DNA of 64,000 nucleotides from the NCBI RefSeq assembly GCF_964656455.1, contig NC_135723.1, positions 102,067,283-102,131,282 on the forward strand, read 5' to 3'. Under the pieces are notes generated by a model, which ran no database searches, was not told the DNA's origin, and was given only the letters and a program-made list of their open reading frames with translations. Positions within the stretch are counted from its first letter, which is position 1, and each line of letters starts with the position of its first letter. Position numbers and translations under genes: made by a program. Of this stretch, positions 55,266 through 64,000 are shown piece after piece. This DNA comes from Halichoerus grypus (taxonomy: Eukaryota > Chordata > Mammalia > Carnivora > Phocidae).

Positions 55266-56665
55266 TTGGATGCTGCTTACTGAGGATTCCTGGTATGTCT
55301 TGCTTTTTTTGCCCTGCGGGGCTCTGAGCAATGGTGGATTTACCTACATTTTATAAATTAGGTAAGAATTGAACTACCGACCAAGAACCTTGCAATGACC
55401 CAATGTAGGCTTACAATAATTGGTCATACAGAATTGAGGTTAGTGGATTCCAAGTCTATTTTCTCAATTGGTTACATGGACAAGAAGTTAGGACCCTCGA
55501 GCTCATTTGAAGACAGGCAGAAAGAGAGAAAACATGGGGGAGGGTCATCAGAGCAGGGCATCTCCTTCCTTACCCCACAGAGGGAGTCAGGGGAGAGTGC
55601 TCCTCTGCCTGGGGTAGACAGAAAGGAGGAGAGTGTAAGGGAGCATTCTGTGCCCAAGCTTAGAATACAATGACATCACCTATTTTAAAAGTATGGTTCA
55701 AAAAATGTCAAGTGTTGGCCAATCACACTCGGCACTCTCTCTTCCCTGGGGAGACAGGAGGGAGGGGATGGAGAGAAGGTAGGATGGTGGGAAGGGGGTG
55801 GAGTCCTCCCTTCTCAGAAGCTCTCTCCGCAGCAAGTGTAGCAGAAATACAGCAGAGCTGAGCCCCCACAGCCTCCAGCAGAAACCAGGGATGAGACTCT
55901 AAGACAGTGTGTTTTCCTACCCTCTCCTAGGGATCCTGGACTGTCCTTTGGACTTATGGGGTCCACCCAGGTCCGTGGAGGGGGCCTCAGGATTAGAAGC
56001 ACCTGTCAAGAGTCCGTACATCAGGCTGGTGGAGGTCAATACCGATGCAGAGTCCGGGAGCTTGTCACCCATCCAGGGCTGGGTGAGGGCTCCAGTTTTA
56101 GCTCCCTGTCAGCATGAAACCCCCCGAGGGGTCTGGAATCAAGGTGGCCAGTTTCCTGACTGAACATCATAAACACTTTCACTCTCTCCTTGTTCTGTGG
56201 TTATGGTCTCCATGGAGCTGTCTAGTGGGTGCCTGTTTCCATTGTCATAAAACCATAATTTACAATCCATTTGGGATCTCCACCAAATTAGGTATTCCTG
56301 TGATTATTACTGGAATTGGTCACCCTTGAAATAATATGGAGAGAGTAGCCGGTGGTTAGAAAGCATGTTTCCTATTTATAATTTGAATAGCTTATTTGTC
56401 TTCCCCTAATTACCACTGGAACTCTTAGTTCTTGGACTCCAGGAAATATCTGGTTCGCAGGGTTAAATAACATTTTTTTAGGGCCTTTATTAGCTTTCCT
56501 TTTTCCTTCTTTTTTTAAAATTTTGACAGGGCATAAAATGAACTTGCTAATTAGTTTTCTCTTCCTGACTTGCATTATCTTATTGCTTTAATTTGTCTCC
56601 AGTGAGACCAACCAGATGCGTCAGGCCCACATTGCTTCTAGAGACCTAATATTCAAAAACCCTTT
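55266..56665. other. Unique non-coding stretch
   Basis: No gene recognised. Purine-rich patches at 55500-55600 and 55750-55810. The small frames have no domains. Confidence 0.45.
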
Positions 56666-56680
56666 AAGACAATATGCAGT

Positions 56681-56898
56681 CCAAGGGCGCCTGGGTGACT
56701 CAGTCAGTTAGGTAACAGACTCTTGGTTTCAGCTCAGTTCATGATCTCAGGGTCATGAGATCAAGCCCCAAGTCAGGCTCTGTGCTGAGCAGGGAGTCTG
56801 CTTAGGATTCTCTCTCTCCCTCTCCTTCTATCCCTCCCCACCACCTGCCCCCCTCCCCTGCCTGCCTCTCTCTCTCTCTCTCTCTCTCAAAAAAAAAA
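56681..56898 (+). mobile_element. Can-SINE, older variant with long CT block
   Basis: Head 'gggcgcctgggtgactcagt', 'gatctcagggtcatgagatc' then 'aagccccaagtcagg', a long pyrimidine block ending in a (CT)n run at about 56864-56888, then poly(A) without the usual AAATAAA motif. Duplication aagacaatatgcagt at 56666-56680 and 56899-56913 is perfect over 15 bp. Confidence 0.96.
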
Positions 56899-57139
56899 AA
56901 GACAATATGCAGTTTAGGTGGAACTTTAGACAGCCACCTATGTAACCATAGCCAGGTGGGTGGCTTCTCTCACCTCATGTGCCCAAGGACAAGGTGGGGG
57001 TATATTACCTCTAGATACCCTCCACTTACAGCTTCTAAGAACAGACTCTCCCAGACTTGCTTTGAACTGTTGTTCACAAAATGACCTAGATATTCCAAAG
57101 TAGAACCAGGGAAGAGATCTAGTTCCTATGTACTGCATT

Positions 57140-57255
57140 TAATAAGTGCCACCAGGTGGCTCTGATAAGGGAAATTTTGGAAACCCTGGTCCAGGGAGAA
57201 TTCTAGGCTAGGTGATTCTTTTGACACTAGCGTTCACAAACTACTGCTCTAGAAG
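57140..57255. mobile_element. MER5-like hAT remnant (partial)
   Basis: 'caccaggtggctctgataag', 'ctaggtgattcttttgacac' and 'cacaaactactgctctagaa' resemble the 3' part of MER5-type elements. Weak. Confidence 0.4.
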
Positions 57256-57499
57256 AAAGTGGTAATAACTACAAAACTCTAGATAAATCATGCTAGACCA
57301 AATCTACTGTATAAGATTTTACACCACCATACATAAACTTTTTTCTACCTAGAAGCATAAAGTGTTAGCTATTTATAGCTGGAAGACCATCTGCTAGGTC
57401 ATTTAGTCCATTCTCAACAATGTAAAAACTCTTTTCAAGGAAAAAAAGAAAGCACCACGATTTTCCTCTCCCCAAAGTAAAAGGGTTTGCCATCTCCAG

Positions 57500-57690
57500 T
57501 CGAGAAAATCTGAGCTAGCTTAATGATCCCTAAACCATCAGACCATCTGAAGTAGTTTATATAAGATGTAGATGCTGGGACCTCATCAAATACCCACTGA
57601 ATCATGATGTTCATGGATGGGGCTTAGGAATCTGATTTTAACACAGAAGAATGAGATAATCAGTCAAATTCAAGAACCACTGATCTCTTC
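57500..57690. mobile_element. MER5A-like hAT DNA transposon remnant
   Basis: 'accatcagaccatctgaagt', 'gatgtagatgctgggacctc', 'ggcttaggaatctgatttta' and 'attcaagaaccactgatctc' follow the MER5A order ending in the terminal repeat 'gagaaccactg'. Confidence 0.6.
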
Positions 57691-58139
57691 CACTCTTGTT
57701 CAACAGATGAGTGAACTCAGCAATAGAGTCAAAGTGACTCACCAAATCAAATTTGTGGGAGGCCTTCAACTTGTCAGCTGAAGTTTGCTTTGTGTGAATC
57801 ACATATAAATTCCCTTGTCTCTCAGAAAGTCTGCTGGGGTGGTCCCATTACCCTAAGTGTGAGAAGAAATTTGAAGGTTAGAGAAATGACTTAGTGACTC
57901 AAATCATTCACCAACACTGCCATCCATCGCTTCTTCCCATGTGTCAATCAAGATCAGCTCTCAGCCAGTGGATTGTAATCTCTGACCACAAGCAAAAGGC
58001 AAGGATTGGGGTTGAGGAGGATGGAGCATAAGACTGGCTTAGTGGGTTGATAATGAAGGCTTTAGGACAAGTCAACATGAAAATGCAGTGTGGGCAACTC
58101 ATAAACCACTAAAACCTAGCTTTGTCATTGTTTTCTTTT
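57691..58139. other. Unique non-coding stretch
   Basis: Nothing recognised. Confidence 0.4.
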
Positions 58140-58605
58140 TCTACAATTAGAGTACCTGCTTCCAACATGGTTCCAACAATTTTCATCTGGTGTCCACCCC
58201 CTGCCTCCCATATTGAACAGGGATGACCTGTAACCAAGAGGGTACTGTGGAAGTGATGGGCCTGGATTTCCAAGTCTGGGTCATAGAAGGCATTGTGGCT
58301 TCTTTTTGGCTCTCTCTTGGATCACTGCTCTAGGGAAAACCAGCCACAACTTTGTGAGGACACTTAAGTCATCCTGTGGAGAGGTCCACATGGTAAGGAA
58401 CTGGCCTCCCACCAGCAGTCAGCACCATCTCGCCAGGGATGTGAGGGAGCCATCTTGGAAGAGCCTTTACCTAATTCATCTGACAGCGACTCCTGATGGT
58501 CCTTGTGTTACAAACCCCTGCTGAACTGTGGGGTAATAAATGTTTATTGCTTTAAGTCTGAGTTTTGGGGTGGTTTGTTAGGCGGTAGTAGATAATTAAC
58601 ACAAA
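58140..58605 (+). mobile_element. ERVL-MaLR (MLT1-type) LTR
   Basis: 'gtcatagaaggcattgtggc', 'gtgaggacacttaagtcatc', 'ctgtggagaggtccacatgg', 'gagccatcttggaagagcct', 'actgtggggtaataaatgtt' (with the AATAAA poly(A) signal at about 58534) and 'ggtagtagataattaacaca' are in LTR order. Homologous to 46495-46990 and in the same orientation. Confidence 0.87.
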
Positions 58606-59227
58606 TCTACTGAATGCTTATCCCACGGATATAAGACATTTGTCACATTTGCTAAGAGATCACTGTGACTCTTTCGTGTTGAAGCGCTAGGAGACGCCCC
58701 GTCGATGAGGGGCACAGGCTGAAAAGTCAAGGCGAGGGAGGCATGCTACCAGCAGCAGGGGAACATTCCTTCCATGGCATTTCCTATCATCTTTGATATG
58801 ATTGCAAATAGTGCATGAAATACCAAGTTAAAAGGAGGCGCATGAGTGAGAGCAAGAGAGAGAAAGTGCCTCTCCCTGGGGGAGGAATTTTAAATTCATT
58901 TTCTTTCCTTCTCTGGTCTAAGCCACAAAACTCTCCCTTTCATGCGTCACGTGGGATCCTGCTATTCCTATAGGGTAGTAAGGGGAACACTGTGCTAGCT
59001 GAACAAATTGGAAGAGCACATTTTTTATCCCAGTGGCAGAGAGCCAAGACATCAGACAGGAAAACACCTTGCTGACAGAGAACAGAGCTCTGTGTGACTG
59101 CCCGGAGCCCGCTGCTTCCAACTAGTTACCCCAAAAAGTGACTTCCATACTATTTGCTATGTCTTGGTAAATTTTTCTTTTTTTTACTACGGTAATAGTA
59201 ATTATTATTCTTTTTTATAATTTCTAT
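58606..59227. other. Unique non-coding stretch
   Basis: Nothing recognised; ends in an AT-rich (TTA/ATT) patch at 59185-59240. Confidence 0.4.
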
Positions 59228-59645
59228 TACTACTACTGCTGTAACAAGTTATCAGAAACTTGGTGGCTTAAACCAGCACAGATTTATTATCTTATAGTCC
59301 TGCAGCCCAGAGTCCCACATGGGTATCTGCAGCGCTGGTTCCTCCTGGGGGCCCCAGGGTGGGGTCGCTTTCCTTGCCCTTTCCAGCTTCTAGAGGCACC
59401 CACACTCCTTGGCTCATGGTGTCTTCCTTCACCCTCACGGCTCCAGTGTTGCATCTCTTGGACCACAGCTGGGAACGATTCTCTGCTTTTAAGGACCCCG
59501 GTGATTACATTGGGCCCACCTGGCTACTCTCCCATCTCCAGACCCTTAACTTAATCACATCTATGGCACAGAAGACAACATGGCCACAGGTTTCTGGGGG
59601 CTAGGACCCAGACACCTCTGGGGTAATTATTCTGCCCACCACAGG
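59228..59645 (-). mobile_element. MLT-type (ERVL-MaLR) LTR, antisense
   Basis: Reverse-complement LTR blocks: 'cagaaacttggtggcttaaa', 'cagcacagatttattatctt', 'ccagcttctagaggcaccca', 'cttggctcatggtgtcttcc', 'ggtgattacattgggcccac', 'acaggtttctgggggctagg' and 'taattattctgcccaccaca'. Nearly full length. Confidence 0.82.
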
Positions 59646-60147
59646 TATTTTTTTCTTTTAACTGGAAAAATGTTAATGATGGAGTATTAATCACGTGATC
59701 TCCTTTTGGGATCATTTCCTTCCTCCAAAATTAAATCCGTGGTCTTATCTCAGGCTGTTTTCCACTCTCCCACTGGGGAGGGGGCGCGTGTCGTGACCAG
59801 CACTGGGAAGGGGGGTGGCGGTCCTGGAGACTCTGGTGCAGTTTCCCCCCAAAATCACCCTTCCGCGTCCCGTGTGTTTGAGGAAGGCATGCCGAGATCG
59901 AACTCCTCCTTGTACAGACTGCTCCTCGGCCCCAGCTTGGTTAGCCTGAGACCTCCGCCCCCCCCACTTCTGAGCAGCTCTAGGATTCCAGGCGGAACCT
60001 GACCTGCTTCTTGTCGTTGGTCCACTTAGCATTCCTCCTTGTGGACACTTGGGTTTCCTCTGGCTCCGTTCTTCTGCCTGCTTTTCATTATCCACAATTT
60101 TCTTATTTTGTTATTTATTGTCTTGTGCTGTTTTCTCCTCTATTCTC
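59646..60147. other. Unique non-coding stretch, GC-rich middle
   Basis: 59760-59990 is GC-rich and opens frames on both strands without domains. Confidence 0.4.
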
Positions 60148-60165
60148 TTTAATCTGTGGATTTTA

Positions 60166-60937
60166 TTATGTTCAGTTAGCCACTGTGTAGTACATCATTA
60201 GTTTTTGATGTAGTGTTCAGTGATTCATTAGTTAAGTATAACACCCAGTGCTCATCACAGCACATGCCCTCCTTAATACCCATCACCCTGTTACCCCCTC
60301 CCTCTCCCCACTTCTCTCTGAAACCCTCAGTTTGTTTCCCAGAGTCCAGAGTCTCTCATGGTTCATCTCCCTCTCCGATTTCTCCCCCTTTGGATTTCCC
60401 TCCCTTCCCCTATGGTCCTCTGAGCTATTGCTTATGTTCCCCATATGAATGAAACCATATGATAATTGTCTTTCTCTGCTTGACTTACTTCACTTAGCAT
60501 AATCCCCTCCAGTTCCATCCATGTTGATGCAAATGGTGGGTATTCATTCTTTCTGATGGCTGAGTAATATTCCATTGTATATATGGACCACATCTTCTTT
60601 ATCCATTCATCTGTTGAAGGGCATCTCGGCTCCTTCCACAGTTTGGCTATTGCGGACATTGCTGCTATGAACATTGGGGTGCATATGGCCCTTCTTTTCA
60701 CTATATCTGTGTCCTTGAGGTGAATACCCAGTAGTGCAATTGCTGGGTCGTAGGGTAGCTCTATTCTTAACATCCTGAGGAACCTCCACACTGTTTTTCA
60801 AAGTGGCTGCACCAGCTTGCATTTTCACCAACAGTGTAAGAGGGTTCCCCTTTCTCCACATCCTCACCAACATGTGTCGTTTCCTGTCTTGTTAATTTTT
60901 GCCATTCTAACTGGTGTGAGGTGGTATCTCATTGTGG
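60166..60937 (-). mobile_element. 5'-truncated carnivoran L1, antisense, module B joined to ORF2
   Basis: From its 3' end: 'acatcattagtttttgatgt' and 'acacccagtgctcatcacag' (module B), then ORF2 C-terminal region up to 'ccattctaactggtgtgagg'. There is no module A and no poly(A) remains at the 3' end. Duplication tttaatctgtggatttta (60148-60165) and tttaatctgtggattta (60938-60954). Confidence 0.94.
60432..60791 (-). pseudogene. L1 ORF2 protein C-terminal remnant
   Basis: A 119-codon frame encodes an uninterrupted ORF2p end ([74 protein letters not shown]). Upstream the frame shifts near the cysteine motif. The truncated element has no RT or endonuclease, so this is a relic. Confidence 0.93.
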
Positions 60938-61209
60938 TTTTAATCTGTGGATTTATTACAGTTTTATTCCTTTACTGACACTTTGAGGCGGAGTAAAATA
61001 AATACATACAGGCCAATCCAACATGCGTACTTAGAGGTTTCGCCTGGAGTTTTATAGACTTTTGAATTCACCAGCAGGGAGGTAATCGGCCAAGAACATG
61101 GGCTGTCAGGAGACTCTGGTTCTCATCCCAGCTTTTGCCTGCCTTGCCTGGAACCCTGGGCAAGAATAATATGTGGGTGCTCCATCTGCAGAGAGCTACC
61201 CTTCCATAG

Positions 61210-61660
61210 CTTCCCAGCACACTTGTGCTAAAATGCCAATCTTTAATGTGGCCTTGGAGGCCCTACACGGCTTGGCTTCTGTCATTTCTCACTTCCTCCC
61301 GTGTGACCCACCCACTTGTTTGTTCCATCCCAGCGTCATGGGTTCTGGCCTCTTCCAAGGCCCCCTCTTCCTGGACCCTTCCTTCTCTGCAGTTGGCCAA
61401 CTCCCTGTCATCCTTTCTGCCCCTCTGCAACGCCCTCACACCCTCTGAAATGTCTGTCCTGACCATGGAGTCCAAGTCAGGCTCACCTACCATCACACTT
61501 TAGGAAGGAAAATGGGAGTTTGCAAAGGGGTATTATTGGGAAGCCGTCAGTGTCTCTGCCACAGGTAACCAGTGTGGCAGAGGCCACGGCTAACTGTTCA
61601 CTAGTATGTGCATCCCCAGTCCCTGGCACAGAGTTTAGCACATAGCAGACAATCAGTATG
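61210..61660 (+). mobile_element. L2 LINE 3' region
   Basis: 'tggccttggaggccctacac', 'ctcacttcctcccgtgtgac', 'ctggacccttccttctctgc' and, further on, 'gtgcatccccagtccctggc' then 'acagagtttagcacatagca', 'gacaatcagtatgttg' follow L2 order with a gap at 61500-61590. Ancient and non-coding. Confidence 0.7.
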
Positions 61661-62574
61661 TTGTAGGTTATGGACATGCTTGGCAATTTCCTCACCTGGA
61701 AGGAGGTTGCTGTGAGGCTGTCCTCAGAAGGCAGATACAAAATCCTTTGAAGGGTTACATATGCAACAGCATGTAAAGCAAGATTCACATTCTCAGATGC
61801 TCAGGAATTCACACAGTGGAAAGCTTCCTTGCTCCTTGTCTTCTGTTTCTCATCAATGTCCTCTATGCCTCCTCAGCAAAAAACAGGGCAGAAGGCAAAG
61901 AACAGGATGTGTCCCTTCACTTGTCCATCTTTCTGGAAGGCCCCGATGAGTAGGGCCTTAGGTCTCTGAGCATGAGGACCCAAATGCTGTTGCTCAGCCC
62001 GGAGCCAGACTTGGGAGGTCGGCTGATGGTACGGAACAGCCATCTCCTTGCTGGCGTCCTGGCTTGAGGGAGAACACGGTCCTCCATTTTCCTCCCTTGT
62101 TTCGGGATCCAGCCAAGTCCCTCACCATCTGCCATCTGAGCACACCACAGACTGAATTCGGGGTTTCTCCTCAGAAGGCTGCCTCCGCTCAGCCAATGCT
62201 GTAATTGGGATTCAGGGAAGCCCCTCAGACTGGATTGTGTTCTGCTTCTTGCCTTTTGGGAAATAATTGAAGAGGAAGGATTTGGCCTAAGTGCTAATTC
62301 ACCCTACATGGAACCAGGGGCGTGGATGAAGGAGGGGAAGAGCCTCATAGAGGAGAAGTCGAGAGCTGACCCACACGCAGGGATGGTCAGCTAAACACAC
62401 AATGCTGTCCAGCCAGTAAAACAGGGTCTTTATCGTTTTCTTTCTTAAAGACATTTGTTTGGACAGGTGGTTTCTTCCAGGTAGTGTTAAGAAGTCCATG
62501 TAATTTGGGCTGCCTGATGCCATTAATTTACTGACTATCGCCATTTTTTATTATTTTCATCAGTGGAATTTTCC
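61661..62574. other. Unique non-coding stretch
   Basis: No gene or repeat recognised; frames at 61483-61788 and 61917-62135 (minus) have no domain I recognise. Confidence 0.45.
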
Positions 62575-64000
62575 TGTCTTTAAAGCTTTTTATTCTGAAA
62601 TAACTTTGGACTTACAGAAGAGTTCCAAAAATAGTATAGAATTTCCATATCCTCTTCATCCAGCTTCCCCTTCAGTCAACATCTTAGATAATCATAGAAC
62701 AGTTCTCAAAACTGAGAAATGAACCTTCATAGGATGCCATTGAGGGGAGTACAGAACTGACTCGGATTTCACCAGGTTTTTTCACGAGTGTCCTTGGTTA
62801 GGTCTCCTTATAGTCTGTGACCGCTCCTTAGTCTTTCCTTGACTCCCATGCCCTTGGTACTTTTGAAGAATACTGGTGAGGTATTTGCATTTTCCTCTTG
62901 TTTCTCGTGATCAGATCAAGACTGTGCCTTAGTAGGAAGGATCCCACCGAGGGGACATGTCCTTCTCTGGGCACCTTATCAGATGGCACAGCATGTCGAC
63001 ATGTGTTACTGGTGATGTCAGCCTCGGTCCCTTGGCCAAAGTGGCCTCTGCCATGATTCTCTGCTGTGAAGTTAATCTTTTAGCCTAAATATTTTGGGGA
63101 AAATACTTTGGGATTCTCTAGATATCCTGTTTCTGCTTAAACTTTCATGCACGAATTTTAGCCTTTACCAGTGGATCTTGCTTGTACCAATATTACTCTG
63201 TTGTTCTACTGGTGACTTTTTGTTTGTTTGTTTGTTTCTATATTTATTAATTAGAATTCGGCTGTAAGGAAGAATTGCCCCTCCATTCATCCCTTTGTTT
63301 ATTCGGTTATTTATTTCTATCAGTGTGAACTCAACAGATGTTCATTTTATTCTTTGAGTTACAATCCAATACTATTGTTGTTTATTTTACTTATTTATGT
63401 GCTCAAGTTGTTCTGACTTTGGCCTTTGTGAGCTCATTCAGGCTGGTTTCTGTCCCCATTTAATATGTGCATTTTTGTTCGTTGCCTCCTCATTTTCTAG
63501 CTCTGCAAGATGCTCCAGGCTCATCTCGAATTTTTTTTTTGTTTCAGTCCTGGAATCAACAACTTCAACTAAAGAGCCTTGGTTCCGTTTTTGTTTTAGG
63601 TGTTTTTTATTTTTGTTTTTTTGAGAATAGTATTTAGAAGCCAAGTCATGGATGATAATTGTGCTCATTGATACTGGGCTGTCATTGCTGCTTCTAGGTT
63701 CCCTCAGTGGATGCAGCTGAGAGTATATATATTCATATAACACATGCATACACACATCGGTATTTATGCCCCATCTGTTTTTCAGTACGTATATTAAAAT
63801 GAAGTTATAAGTCCACATTGATACCTTCAACTCCAATCCAGCACCACAGAATTTTTCTAGCCTTCTCCCTTTCCCTTACTTGTAAGTTCTTTCTCTGACA
63901 GCGAGACCCTTAATTCTCATTATCTACAATATATTTATTTGTTCAACCATATACCACAAAGCAGTTACAGAATTCCTAACCTATGGGACTTTCCTTTTAT
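62575..64000 (-). mobile_element. L1M-type 3' UTR, antisense, running off the window
   Basis: Starts 'ttttattctgaaataacttt' and 'ggacttacagaagagttcca', then 'tttccatatcctcttcatcc', 'agtctttccttgactcccat', 'cagcatgtcgacatgtgtta', 'gtgatgtcagcctcggtccc', 'taagatgctcc'-like 'gcaagatgctccaggctcat' and 'gatactgggctgtcattgct'. The same blocks occur at 12485-12860. Orientation is inferred from the relation to reversed ORF2 there. Continues past 64000. Confidence 0.75.

Noticed and set aside
4080..56898. tRNA-like heads of the SINEs as tRNA genes
   Set aside because: They continue into the CT-rich body and A tail and are bracketed by target-site duplications, so they are SINEs rather than tRNA genes.
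1..64000. CRISPR arrays, operons, prophage or other prokaryotic systems
   Set aside because: Direct repeats here are minisatellites or SINE pairs without spacer structure, and the DNA is clearly mammalian.

Overview
The window looks like ordinary non-coding nuclear DNA of a carnivoran mammal. The best clue is fourteen tRNA-derived Can-SINE copies. Each has the head GGGCGCCTGGGTGGCTCAG, a CT-rich middle and usually a tail ending in CAAATAAATAAATAAAATCTT plus poly(A). That tail, together with a lineage-type L1 3' end seen six times, suggests an arctoid caniform (bear, pinniped or mustelid group) rather than a dog or cat. This placement is from memory of the repeat families, not from a search. 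I found no exon, host gene, functional RNA gene, CRISPR array or prokaryotic feature. All open reading frames are short and fall in repeats, simple-sequence DNA or unrelated unique DNA. The stretch is therefore intergenic or the inside of a large intron.

Layout. 1-10 kb: mostly unique DNA with two antisense MLT1-type LTR remnants, MIR copies, a head-to-tail SINE pair inside one target-site duplication (4063-4491), a 52-bp minisatellite (5.7 kb) and a C-rich triplicated block (8.4 kb). 10.3-17.5 kb: a block of old antisense L1M pieces holding two SINEs, ending with a younger antisense L1. 17.6-26 kb: largely unique DNA with four SINEs, an L1M 3' piece and MIR. 26.1-29.2 kb: a three-level nest, with an old sense L1M interrupted by a solo LTR that was in turn interrupted by a younger L1. 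30.3-32.6 kb: antisense L1M, then a decayed ERVL-type retroviral interior. 32.6-41.3 kb: unique, locally GC-rich DNA with L2/MIR traces and a 0.5-kb G-rich minisatellite built of 133-bp higher-order units. 42.8-47.6 kb: another old antisense L1M, split by a SINE, two younger L1 pieces, a hAT-type DNA transposon and a MaLR LTR. 48.1-49.5 kb: a second antisense ERVL-type interior. 49.5-62.5 kb: mainly unique DNA with MIR, L2, MER5A-like, MaLR and two L1 insertions. 62.6-64 kb: an antisense L1M 3' region running off the window.

There is no set of cooperating genes. What the window records is insertion history: ancient mammalian families (MIR, L2, hAT, MaLR, ERVL, L1M) invaded by carnivoran L1 and SINE copies, many still bracketed by readable target-site duplications. 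The most informative observations are the LTR nest, the two alternative 3' modules of the young L1s, the SINE pair sharing one duplication, a SINE that lost its B box, and the three minisatellites.
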